From Runella sp. (GTDB lineage Bacteria > Bacteroidota > Bacteroidia > Cytophagales > Spirosomataceae): 49,506 bases of DNA. The notes under the pieces were generated by a model. The model saw only the letters and a program-made list of their open reading frames with translations, was not told the DNA's origin and did not search any database. Made by a program: the position numbers and the translations under genes. The stretch spans positions 1-49,506 of the forward strand of contig NZ_JAIXST010000203.1 in assembly GCF_027484545.1 (NCBI RefSeq). The letters run 5' to 3'. Positions within the stretch are counted from its first letter, which is position 1, and every line of letters begins with the position of its first letter. This document shows positions 39,746 through 48,520 of the stretch, piece by piece.

Positions 39746-41313
39746 ATCCACTTAAAACGATTTATGATGTAGTTATTGTTGGAGGAGGTCACAATGGGTT
39801 AGTATCAGCCGCTTACTTGGCAAAGGCCGGAAAAAGCGTTCTGGTACTTGAACGGAATGATTACATGGGCGGTGCTACTACTTCTCAGCGAATTTTCCCT
39901 GATTTTGACGCTAACTTATCTCGTTATGCGTATTTAGTAAGCCTTTTCCCAACTAAAATTATTGAAGATTTAGGTCTATCTCTTCAGCTTCGGAGAAGAG
40001 AAACGGCATCATTTACTCCTTTTGACAGAAACAATCACTCCACAGGATTATTGTTAAGCAACACCAACGAAGTTGCTAATCAACGGCAAATCGAACAACT
40101 TCATGCGGGCGATTATGCAGGATATCAACGAATGATTGCCATTCAACAGCTTTTTTCTGAAAAAATTTGGGATTCTTTTTTAGAGCCATTACGGGGAAAA
40201 ACCGCTTGGGAAAAGCAGTTTAGTACACCCGAAGAAAAAATTGCCTGGCAAGCTATCGTAGAACAACCCATCGGCAACTTTATCGAAAGTCATGTACAGG
40301 ATGATATTCTGCGCGGTGTATTACTGACCGATGCAAAAATCGGAGCCTTTACACATGCTCATGACCCTAGTCTGCTCCAAAATCGGACTTTCCTGTACCA
40401 CATTGTGGGCAACAAAACGGGTGAGTGGCGTGTGCCGGTTGGCGGCATGGGCGCTGTAGTAGAAGCCCTTAAAAATGCCGCCCTAAAGGTAGGTGCTCAA
40501 CTCTTAAGCGAAGCCCCCGTTACCCATCTTCAATTAGGACGTGACTACCATACAGTGGGTTATCAAAAAGACCAAAAAACCTACGAAATAAAAGCGAAAT
40601 ATGTACTCGTCAATGCTTCACCGGAAGCCTTGGGTAAATTGCTCGCTGCTCCTTATGCACCCACAGCACAGGATGAAGGAACTGCTTTTAAAGTAAATAT
40701 GCTACTGCGGAAACTGCCCAAGTTGAAAGCTATGCAGATACGTTCTGAGGAAGCCTTTGCAGGCACTTTTCATGTTAATCAATCTTACTCTCAAATGCAC
40801 ACAGCCTATCAAGAAGCTCTCGCCAATGAGATTCCTGCGTTAGCGCCTTGTGAAATTTACTGCCATACACTGACAGATACGTCTATTCTTTCGCCGCAAC
40901 TTGCTCAAGAAGGCTATCAAACCCTGACTTTATTTGGCTTGGATATGCCCTATCAGCTATTCGAAAAAAATCCCGAAGCAACTAAAAAACAAGTACTCCG
41001 GGAATATCTAAAGGGGATAAATTCTTATTTGGAAGAGCCGATTGAAGATTGTATTGCCCAAGCCGCCGACGGTTCACTGTGCATTGAAACCAAAAGTGCC
41101 TGGGATTTAGAAAAAGAAATAGGGTTGCCTCGCGGGAATATTTTTCACAAGGCACTTAGTTGGTTTTTTGCCGAAAATGAAAACGAAATCGGCAGTTTAG
41201 GCGTAGAAACCTCGCATGAGCGTCTTTATATTTGTGGCTCAAGTGCCAAACGGGGAGGAGCGGTTAGTGGAATTCCCGGCTATAATGCTGCCATGAAAGT
41301 ACTCAATGGCTGA
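39742..41313 (+). CDS. FAD-dependent oxidoreductase (phytoene desaturase/PYROXD2-like)
   Basis: I start at the ATG at 39742, which overlaps the upstream stop as ATGA; an ATG at 39730 lies 12 nt deeper in that gene. The 523-residue flavoprotein begins with a dinucleotide-binding fold DVVIVGGGHNGLVSAAYLAKAGKSVLVLERNDYMGGAT, then FPDFDANLSRYAYLVSLFP, and GEWRVPVGGMGAVVEALKNAA. The C-terminal FAD motif is YICGSSAKRGGAVSGIPGYNAAMKVL. This pattern is that of the carotenoid-desaturase-like/PYROXD2 branch, whose substrates are mostly undefined. It is translationally coupled to a T9SS-exported protein gene, which is unusual for a cytoplasmic enzyme. The gene ends one base before a convergent gene. Confidence 0.9.
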   Translation: MNPLKTIYDVVIVGGGHNGLVSAAYLAKAGKSVLVLERNDYMGGATTSQRIFPDFDANLSRYAYLVSLFPTKIIEDLGLSLQLRRRETASFTPFDRNNHSTGLLLSNTNEVANQRQIEQLHAGDYAGYQRMIAIQQLFSEKIWDSFLEPLRGKTAWEKQFSTPEEKIAWQAIVEQPIGNFIESHVQDDILRGVLLTDAKIGAFTHAHDPSLLQNRTFLYHIVGNKTGEWRVPVGGMGAVVEALKNAALKVGAQLLSEAPVTHLQLGRDYHTVGYQKDQKTYEIKAKYVLVNASPEALGKLLAAPYAPTAQDEGTAFKVNMLLRKLPKLKAMQIRSEEAFAGTFHVNQSYSQMHTAYQEALANEIPALAPCEIYCHTLTDTSILSPQLAQEGYQTLTLFGLDMPYQLFEKNPEATKKQVLREYLKGINSYLEEPIEDCIAQAADGSLCIETKSAWDLEKEIGLPRGNIFHKALSWFFAENENEIGSLGVETSHERLYICGSSAKRGGAVSGIPGYNAAMKVLNG

Positions 41314-41838
41314 TTACATAAACTCTCGCTGAATTTCTTCTTTCAACAATTTTAGGGCGTTGGCAGTAGGATTACGGTTTTCCTGAATAATCTTTTCAAA
41401 AATCTTCTTTGATAATTCCAAAGGAATGGCATCTGGAGCAACCTGCACCGCTGCCTGATTGATAAGGGTAATCACTTCCTGTTGGGCACCCCGTATCTGT
41501 TCCCATGTCTCGTGACTCATATAGACCTGTTGCGATAAGTTATGATTAAATTCTTCCCGAACCTCCTGCATCAAAATCTGCTGAAACTCAATGGCCCTCG
41601 TTGCCGAGCCGTTCATCCTTACAATAAGGTTGTTAGGACTGATTCGTTCCAAAAAAAGACACATCCGTTCGTAGGCCTGCAATCGAATGGGCAAAGCTAC
41701 TTCTACCTGCTTGCGACGTTGTTCAAGTTGTTTTTCTTCAAATTGTTTTTTCAAAAAAGCCGTTACAGTCAAGTACATAGCATACAATACTAAAGCAGAA
41801 GGGAGAAGAATTTTCAACAGGTCGGTGACAATTTCCAT
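41314..41838 (-). CDS. Conserved membrane-anchored helical protein
   Basis: The 174-residue product has one N-terminal hydrophobic helix (LLKILLPSALVLYAMYLTVTAFL) and then a long mostly helical cytoplasmic part: KKQFEEKQLEQRRKQVEVALPIRLQAYERMCLFLERI, MNGSATRAIEFQQILMQEVREEFNHNLSQQVYMSHETWEQIRGAQQEVITLIN. Its sequence is of a type common in Bacteroidota as a conserved hypothetical. Tight convergence with the oxidoreductase gene leaves no room for a separate terminator between them. No function can be assigned. Confidence 0.8.
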   Translation of the reverse strand: MEIVTDLLKILLPSALVLYAMYLTVTAFLKKQFEEKQLEQRRKQVEVALPIRLQAYERMCLFLERISPNNLIVRMNGSATRAIEFQQILMQEVREEFNHNLSQQVYMSHETWEQIRGAQQEVITLINQAAVQVAPDAIPLELSKKIFEKIIQENRNPTANALKLLKEEIQREFM

Positions 41839-41933
41839 GTATTTAATGTTTGTTTATCTAAAATAAGTTACCGCAAAGAACGCAAACCGGTGGCAAAATA
41901 GTGCGTATTTTGTAGATAAACGTAAAAAACACG

Positions 41934-42224
41934 ATGATAAGTACTAATCCAATTCGGATTTCAGAAGTGGCAAAACAGGAAATACTGGAAACGCTGAGCA
42001 CCAACAAAATTCCGGACGTATATGGTTTGCGGGTGGGGGTGAAAGGAGGGGGATGCGGGGCACAATTTTTGCTTGGGTTTGACTTACCTACTGAAAACGA
42101 TCAAATTTACGTTATAGATAAAATCAAAGTTATTATTGATAAACGCCATTTGATGTATGTTATCGGAACTGAGGTAGATTTTGAAGAAACCGAGCATGGG
42201 GCAGGATTTACGATTGTAAAGTAA
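41934..42224 (+). CDS. HesB/IscA-like protein lacking the C-terminal cysteines
   Basis: The 96-residue product has the A-type carrier fold opening IRISEVAKQEILETL and YGLRVGVKGGGCGAQFLLGFD, with the conserved Cys at residue 41 (GGGCGA). In IscA, ErpA and SufA a second motif, CGC(G), follows near the C-terminus and binds the cluster together with the first Cys. Here the equivalent end is VDFEETEHGAGFTIVK and holds no Cys. It may no longer carry a cluster in the usual way, or it may use a different partner. It lies alone, 74 nt before the histidine kinase gene on the same strand. Confidence 0.85.
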   Translation: MISTNPIRISEVAKQEILETLSTNKIPDVYGLRVGVKGGGCGAQFLLGFDLPTENDQIYVIDKIKVIIDKRHLMYVIGTEVDFEETEHGAGFTIVK

Positions 42225-42298
42225 CTAATTTTCACTTTATTGGACTTTAAAGAATACTTCAAGGCAAACACCAACTTTTGGCACGATTTTAGGAAGAT

Positions 42299-45200
42299 AT
42301 GTCTGTAACACTCACAAGACTCAATTTTTGGAAGTTCGTGCAGAAAATCAGTAGACATATTTTTGCTATTTTGGCCGTCATTTCGTTATTATTAGCGTTA
42401 ATGTCCTTTTTTTTCTTTGAAAGAGGGGCACTGGGGGCTTCCGAGGAAAAATATTTTTCTGCCGTTAAAGAACGGGTTAAATACGAACTCGGCATTTCAC
42501 AAAATGAGTTGGGAGAGGTGATGAATTTGCTTTCTCAAAATGCCAACACCCAATTCTCTGATTTACGACTTCCCACCAAATATCCTTATTACGTCTATCA
42601 GAACGGCCAGTTGATTTTTTGGTCTGATTATCGCTTTATCCTGGACTATGAAGCTATCCGGCGTATTTCACAAACTCAGTTAGTGTCTTTTGAGCAGGGA
42701 AGTTTTTTAGTGAGCCGTCGACAATATATTCGATTGCGGGATAAGATAGATGTCGTGTCGGTGGTAAACCTGTATCATCAATATAAAAACGAAAACAACT
42801 ATTTACAATCCGGCTATAATCCCGATTTATTTACGGTTGATCCACAGAGCATTTCTACGCATCTTGGACCCATTTACAGCAATGTATTGGACCATGATAC
42901 TCGTTTTCTATTTTCCATTGTTCCTCCAAAATTTGAAACCTATCACAATCAAACTACGCCCGTCAATACAGTCATTTGGGGTGTATTAGCAGCTATATTT
43001 TTAGGGATTTACACGTTTCAGTGGGCTTTTCGCTGGACACAACAGCGAAAATATGAATTTGCATTTTTACTTATCGCAGTCTATTTATTGATTCTGAGAG
43101 TAGGTATGCTCTATTTCGGAGTTCCTTTTCTGTTTTCCGAAACCGATGTGTTCAACCCCAAATTTTATGCTTCTTCAACGATAGCTCCTTCGCTGGGCGA
43201 TTTGCTGTTGAATTGCCTCGTGGTTTTTATTCTGGTGTTGTACGTAGCGGATTTTTATTTTCGCTCCAAACTTTATACCGATTTACTGCATACATCCGAA
43301 AATTTCAAAACAGCGTTATCCTCCCTGTTTGTCATTATTAGTTTTTGGGTTTTCTACGGCAGTTTTTCTGAACTCAAAAATATTTATGAAAAATCGCAAT
43401 TTACGCTTGATATCACGCTGAGTATCTCGTTTTCGATGCTGAAAATCATTTGCACCGTTATTTTTATTTTCATTTCAAGCATTTATTTCCTCGGTACTCA
43501 TTTACTCGTTAGCTTATTTATCCGCTTTAATCCCAAAAACCGAGCACGAGGTACTCTGGTCTTTACAGTCAATACGTTGGTTTGTTTGCTGATAATGTGG
43601 TTGATAGGAATTGAAATTGAGTGGGTTTTCATTGTTCATGGTGTCTATTTTTTAGTTCTTTATTTTTCACGTTTTCCACGCATCCTGTATTCGTTCAGGT
43701 ATCGTACAACGATTTATTATTTTACAGGCGCTTTCTTCTGGGCACTTATTACTACGTACGTGGTCTATACCGAAGAAGACCAAAAAGACATCTCCAACAA
43801 AAAAGAGTTTGGGCAGCAAATCATTGCGGAAAATGACGGTTTTGGGGAGTTTTTATTAGACCGCGCCAAAGAATCTATCAGCCGAGACCCGGATATTCAA
43901 AATACTTTTGCGAGTGATACGGTGCTGTCGCGAGAGCGAATTCAGCAAAAAGTCAAAAGTATCCACTTGGATAAGTATTTTGATAAATACGATATAGAAG
44001 TTCTTTCTTTCCAAGCTGACGGGCAACCGCTCGACAACACAACCGCTGCGCTTACTTTTGACGAATACACTCAATATTATCGTCAGCCCAAATACCAAAC
44101 TCGCTATCCTTCGCTCTTTTTTATTAATGACATCGTCAATAATTTCAAAAAGCAGTATTTGAGTTTGATTGATATTCATAAAGATTCGATATTAACAGGA
44201 AGGGTTGTTTTAAATCTAAATCCGCGCGAAGACCAGCCCAAAAACGTTTATCCGGAATTGTTGATGGATAAGAAGTTTGTGCAGGCACCGGAAACCCGTC
44301 AGTATAGCTACGCCATTTACGACGCCAACAAACAGCTAATTTATAGCTTGGGAAGCTATAATTATGATAGAAAGATGCCGTTGGCAGAACTGGAAAATAC
44401 CGAGTTATTTAATAGCGGCGTATTACTCTATGATTACAAACACGTAGCGAGCAGAGACAAAAACAAGCGATATGTGGTTGTTTCTTCCAAGTCGTATCCA
44501 TTCAAAAGTATCACTTCCAACTTTTCTTTTTTATACCTGATATTGGTCCTGTATGTCATCTGTATCATTGCAATATATGCACTGAAATACGGATTGCGCC
44601 GCCTGAAAATCAATTACACTACCAAGATCCAGATTTTACTTAATGTTGCCTTTTTCCTGCCGTTGATTTTGATAGTATTGATCACCTTGAGTGTTATCAA
44701 TTCCAATTATTATAACAATCAGGAAAGCACGTATTTGGCGAACACCAAAAATGTAGCGGTTAATTTTGTTCCTTATCTCGAAGAACACCTGCGGGGAGCC
44801 CGCAGCAAAGAATCTATGGAGGAAGAACTGGGAAAAATTGCCCGGGATGCCAACGTAGACATCAATTTTTTTACCAACGAAGGAGCGCTCTACACAACCA
44901 CCAAACCGCTTATTTATGAAAGTAAGCTGTTATCGAAATGGTTAAATCCTGATGCCTATATTCACCTCCTTCAAGACCGTGAAAATGAAGTGCTTCTCAG
45001 CGAATCATTAGGAAATAAGCAATACCGTACGGCGTATGTCACTGTGCGGGCGAGCAGCAGCAGCAAACCGTTGGGGATTTTGAGCATTCCTCACTTTGAT
45101 TCTAAACCCGAACTCGACCGCCAAATCATTGAAGTCATTGCGACGATTTTAAGCGTGTTTGCCTTCATGTTTCTGATATTTTTAGCGTTGTCTTACTGGG

Positions 45201-46093
45201 CCTCTAACCTCTTGACTATTCCGCTGCGAATTATGACAACCAAGTTCCGGCGCATCAATCTGCATCAACTTAATGAACCCGTTGATTGGAAATCAGATGA
45301 TGAAATCGGAACCTTGGTGAAGTCTTACAATGAGATGCTTAAAAAGCTTGGCGACAGTAAAGAAGAATTGGCAAAAAATGAAAAGCAATCGGCTTGGCGC
45401 GAAATGGCAAAACAGGTAGCGCACGAAATCAAAAATCCGCTGACACCGATGAAATTGACCATTCAACAGCTACAGCGAACTATGTTGCGTGACTTACCGC
45501 CCAATATGCCTCAAAGCGAGCGCATTCGGCGTACTTTTGAATCGCTCATTGACCAAATTGACAACATCAGCGACATTGCCACCTCATTTTCGGATTTTGC
45601 CAAAATGCCGCTTCCTAAAAATGAGTTATTTGAAATTTCGTCGGTACTGAATAAAGCTGCCGATTTGTACTCTGATGACCTAAAAATTACGCTTCGCCGC
45701 GATATTCAAGTGCGACGGGTCAACGTAGTAGGCGATCGGCAACTCATTGGACGAATCATTACTAACCTTATTATCAACGGAATTCAGTCGGTGCCCGACG
45801 GCCGACGGCCCGAAGTATTACTCCGCCTTCGTACCGACGATGCCAATGTCTATATCGAAGTTCAGGACAATGGAAATGGTATTCCCGAGCCCATTCGCCC
45901 TAAAGTTTTTTTACCCAACTTTAGTACAAAACAAGGAGGCTCGGGTTTAGGTCTGGCCATTGCCAAACGCGGAGTCGAACACGCGGGAGGAAACATTTGG
46001 TTTGAATCAGAAGAGGGTCTCGGCACTACTTTTTTTCTCTCTCTTCCGCTTACATTTTCTACTCAGCCTTCTGAATTAGTATTGGCAAAGTAG
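42299..46093 (+). CDS. Large NtrY-like membrane sensor histidine kinase
   Basis: The 1264-residue kinase has an N-terminal helix near residues 20-40, a first extracytoplasmic domain (about 45-220), a bundle of about seven helices (220-490), a second extracytoplasmic or linker domain (490-745), further helices near 745 and 780, another sensor region, and a last helix near 950. HAMP follows (about 970-1020), then HisKA with SAWREMAKQVAHEIKNPLTPMKL; the phospho-acceptor is His1042. The ATPase domain has NLIINGIQSVPDG (N box), VQDNGNGIP (G1) and GGSGLGLAIAKRGVEHAGG (G2). The HAMP plus AWxExAxxxAHEIKNPL pattern is that of NtrY-type kinases. No response regulator lies beside it. An AGGAAG ribosome site precedes the ATG. 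Confidence 0.93.
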   Translation: MSVTLTRLNFWKFVQKISRHIFAILAVISLLLALMSFFFFERGALGASEEKYFSAVKERVKYELGISQNELGEVMNLLSQNANTQFSDLRLPTKYPYYVYQNGQLIFWSDYRFILDYEAIRRISQTQLVSFEQGSFLVSRRQYIRLRDKIDVVSVVNLYHQYKNENNYLQSGYNPDLFTVDPQSISTHLGPIYSNVLDHDTRFLFSIVPPKFETYHNQTTPVNTVIWGVLAAIFLGIYTFQWAFRWTQQRKYEFAFLLIAVYLLILRVGMLYFGVPFLFSETDVFNPKFYASSTIAPSLGDLLLNCLVVFILVLYVADFYFRSKLYTDLLHTSENFKTALSSLFVIISFWVFYGSFSELKNIYEKSQFTLDITLSISFSMLKIICTVIFIFISSIYFLGTHLLVSLFIRFNPKNRARGTLVFTVNTLVCLLIMWLIGIEIEWVFIVHGVYFLVLYFSRFPRILYSFRYRTTIYYFTGAFFWALITTYVVYTEEDQKDISNKKEFGQQIIAENDGFGEFLLDRAKESISRDPDIQNTFASDTVLSRERIQQKVKSIHLDKYFDKYDIEVLSFQADGQPLDNTTAALTFDEYTQYYRQPKYQTRYPSLFFINDIVNNFKKQYLSLIDIHKDSILTGRVVLNLNPREDQPKNVYPELLMDKKFVQAPETRQYSYAIYDANKQLIYSLGSYNYDRKMPLAELENTELFNSGVLLYDYKHVASRDKNKRYVVVSSKSYPFKSITSNFSFLYLILVLYVICIIAIYALKYGLRRLKINYTTKIQILLNVAFFLPLILIVLITLSVINSNYYNNQESTYLANTKNVAVNFVPYLEEHLRGARSKESMEEELGKIARDANVDINFFTNEGALYTTTKPLIYESKLLSKWLNPDAYIHLLQDRENEVLLSESLGNKQYRTAYVTVRASSSSKPLGILSIPHFDSKPELDRQIIEVIATILSVFAFMFLIFLALSYWASNLLTIPLRIMTTKFRRINLHQLNEPVDWKSDDEIGTLVKSYNEMLKKLGDSKEELAKNEKQSAWREMAKQVAHEIKNPLTPMKLTIQQLQRTMLRDLPPNMPQSERIRRTFESLIDQIDNISDIATSFSDFAKMPLPKNELFEISSVLNKAADLYSDDLKITLRRDIQVRRVNVVGDRQLIGRIITNLIINGIQSVPDGRRPEVLLRLRTDDANVYIEVQDNGNGIPEPIRPKVFLPNFSTKQGGSGLGLAIAKRGVEHAGGNIWFESEEGLGTTFFLSLPLTFSTQPSELVLAK

Positions 46094-46102
46094 CGCTATT
46101 CC

Positions 46103-46945
46103 TTATTTAATGGATAAACTCAGCACCGGAATATCCGAGTGATTGACAGTGTCTTCAGTAATACTTCCCAACAGCATGTGAGCTAAGCCCCGACGTTGGT
46201 GCGTTGCCATCACAATCAAATCGGCATCCTGTTCGTGAGCAAAATCCAAAATCGCTTCTTCTTCATTAAATACATCTACCGATGAAATATATAATGTCGC
46301 ATTTTTGAGTCCTGAAACTTTCAACAACTCCTCTTTCCGAGCTTCAATCGCTTCGTCATCTGCCAATTGGCTTGGATTATTAAGATACAAAAGCACAATT
46401 TCTCCGTCAAAAATATCCTGTAAACCGGCCAACGCAGTAAATGCCGCAATTTGATCGTTCTTCAACGTGGTTGGAAACACAATTCGCTCGAAAGATTCTA
46501 CAGGTGCCGGAATGGCTAACACCGGGCAATTTGCCCTACGAATTACCTTCTCAGTATTTGATCCAATAAAAAACTCTTCCATTCCCGATACTCCTCTGGT
46601 TCCCATTACAATCAGGTCAATCGCATGGTCTTTGACCACTTCTTCTATCACTCCAATCATTCCCCCTGCGATAACTGCTGTTTCGATTTTTACCCTTGCA
46701 AATTTGCCGTTATCAGCTATTTCAGCCAGTGTTTTTTTCAGGCTTTCGTTGACCATATCCAAATATTCATCTTCAATGGCTTTGTCATACAGATAATACT
46801 CAGCCATCGGTGTAGCCATTACAACCTTTTCATTGGCATTCAGCAACATGATTGAAGCATTGGTTTTTAGGGCTATATCAGCGGCAGCTTCAAGCGCATT
46901 TTGTGCAAAAGCAGAAAAATCTGTCGGAACTAAAATCTTTTTCAT
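46103..46945 (-). CDS. Tandem-domain universal stress protein
   Basis: The 280-residue protein holds two UspA domains. The first (residues 1-145) starts MKKILVPTDFSAFAQNALEAA and has the ATP-binding-type motif VMGTRGVSGMEEFFIGSNTEKVIRRANCPVLAIP (G-x2-G-x9-G-S/T). The second (about 150-280) starts FERIVFPTTLKNDQIAAF and ends VMATHQRRGLAHMLLGSITEDTVNHSDIPVLSL, with the same spacing, so both may bind nucleotide. Such proteins help survival of stress and starvation. It converges on the histidine kinase gene with only 9 nt between stops and has 198 nt upstream for control elements. Confidence 0.94.
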   Translation of the reverse strand: MKKILVPTDFSAFAQNALEAAADIALKTNASIMLLNANEKVVMATPMAEYYLYDKAIEDEYLDMVNESLKKTLAEIADNGKFARVKIETAVIAGGMIGVIEEVVKDHAIDLIVMGTRGVSGMEEFFIGSNTEKVIRRANCPVLAIPAPVESFERIVFPTTLKNDQIAAFTALAGLQDIFDGEIVLLYLNNPSQLADDEAIEARKEELLKVSGLKNATLYISSVDVFNEEEAILDFAHEQDADLIVMATHQRRGLAHMLLGSITEDTVNHSDIPVLSLSIK

Positions 46946-47143
46946 TGTGATATATCGATTAGTTTATGAATTATGCCTCAAGATAGAAGCAGCGCATTAA
47001 ATCAATACTGATTAAAATCAAGCCAACTAACTGATTTACATCAACTAATAACCCGAGCTAAGAAAATTTGTAGCCTACATGCCTTCTATCAACTCATCTC
47101 TGCTTAACTTTGGTTACAAATAGCAATTACGCGATATACACCG

Positions 47144-48379
47144 ATGAATCTTTTCAAAATCAGTTGGGCTAATCTGAAAGATAAAAAGCTGAATAGTTTT
47201 CTGAGCGCACTTTTAATGACACTCGGAATCGGAATCATTTCTCTGCTTCTGCTGCTCAATAAGCAGTTGGACGAACAATTTCGCCGAAATATCAAAGGCA
47301 TTGACATGGTAATAGGGGCAAAAGGTAGTCCATTGCAATTGATTTTATCGAGCATTTACCAAATAGATTCTCCTACGGGCAATGTATCACTGGCCGAAGC
47401 TCAACGAATTATTAAAAATCCTTTGGTCAAAATGGCCATTCCGCTGGCGATGGGTGACAATTATATGTCTTACCGGATTGTGGGGACGAATGCCAAATAT
47501 CCCAATCATTTTGAGGCGAAAGTCAAAGACGGACGACTGTTTGAAACAACGATGGAAGCTACCATCGGTGCCAAAGTAGCCCGAGTTACGGGACTTAAAG
47601 TCGGGGATGTATTTTCGGGAGCCCACGGTTTCGATAACATGGACGACGTTCATGGAGACAAAAAATACAAAGTGGTAGGAGTTTTTGAAACCAATAATTC
47701 AGTGGTTGACCAATTGATTTTGACCGACATTTCAAGTGTTTGGTCAATCCACGAGCACACTGACGAGCCCGGAAAAGGCGCAAATGTCACCTCTATGCTG
47801 ACAGGTGGTGATTCTACTGAGAAAGACGATCCAAGTCAGGAAATCACGAGTTTATTGGTAAAGTTTCGCAATCCAATGGGAATGGTTGCCCTACCGCGCT
47901 TTATCAATGAAAACACCAAAATGCAGGCGGCTTCGGTAGCCTTTGAAATCAACCGACTGTTTTCAATGTTGGGTGTGGGGATTGACACATTACGAGCTAT
48001 CGCTTTGATTATCATTTTAATAGCGGGCGTAAGCGTGTTTGTATCGCTTTACAATTCACTCAAAGAACGCAAATACGAAATGGCGTTGATGCTTTCAATG
48101 GGAGCAACCCGTACCAAATTATTCATTATGTTGTTATTGGAAGGTATTATGTTGGCTGTGGTAGGCTACGGGGCGGGCGTCTTGCTGAGTCGTGTAGGAT
48201 TGTGGCTTTTTAGCCGGGCTGCCGAGTCGGATTACCATTATTCATTTGCAGATTTCAGCTTACTCCCCGAAGAAATTTGGCTGTTTGGCGGAGCTATTTT
48301 ATTGGGTATTCTGGCTGCCGCTATTCCTTCCTTAGGAATTTACCGTATCAATCTGTCACGGACATTGGCGGAGGAGTAG
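47144..48379 (+). CDS. ABC transporter permease of the MacB/FtsX type
   Basis: The 411-residue product has the MacB pattern: a first helix (SFLSALLMTLGIGIISLLLLL) after the amphipathic NLFKISWANLKDKK, a large extracytoplasmic domain (about residues 45-270) and three C-terminal helices in FtsX order (TLRAIALIIILIAGVSVFVSLYNSLKERKYEMALMLSMGATRTKL, then LLLEGIMLAVVGYGAGVLL and IWLFGGAILLGILAAAIPS). Such permeases take mechanical force from an ATPase to drive lipoprotein, peptide or antibiotic release, or have no transport role. Neither an ATPase nor a fusion protein is beside it here. The 198-nt upstream gap has only weak promoter-like motifs (TAACTTTG at 47105-47112). Confidence 0.9.
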   Translation: MNLFKISWANLKDKKLNSFLSALLMTLGIGIISLLLLLNKQLDEQFRRNIKGIDMVIGAKGSPLQLILSSIYQIDSPTGNVSLAEAQRIIKNPLVKMAIPLAMGDNYMSYRIVGTNAKYPNHFEAKVKDGRLFETTMEATIGAKVARVTGLKVGDVFSGAHGFDNMDDVHGDKKYKVVGVFETNNSVVDQLILTDISSVWSIHEHTDEPGKGANVTSMLTGGDSTEKDDPSQEITSLLVKFRNPMGMVALPRFINENTKMQAASVAFEINRLFSMLGVGIDTLRAIALIIILIAGVSVFVSLYNSLKERKYEMALMLSMGATRTKLFIMLLLEGIMLAVVGYGAGVLLSRVGLWLFSRAAESDYHYSFADFSLLPEEIWLFGGAILLGILAAAIPSLGIYRINLSRTLAEE

Positions 48380-48395
48380 GATATTCAATAAAAAG

Positions 48396-48454
48396 GAACG
48401 CTGATTAGTATGATTGATTATGTTTTTTATGAAAAATCATACTAATCAGCGTTC
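48396..48454. repeat. Perfect 20-bp inverted repeat (REP-like palindrome)
   Basis: GAACGCTGATTAGTATGATT (48396-48415) and AATCATACTAATCAGCGTTC (48435-48454) are perfectly complementary, with a 19-nt AT-rich loop. It lies between the convergent permease and VWA-like genes and could act as a terminator for both. The lack of a U tract and the sequence style (AACGCTGATT...AATCAGCGTT) are those of dispersed intergenic palindromes in Bacteroidota. Confidence 0.8.
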
Positions 48455-48520
48455 TCTTCATCCCCCCAAATCTTGATGCAAGCTCTTCACCTCTTCCCCA
48501 AAAAATATCTTAGATGGTAA

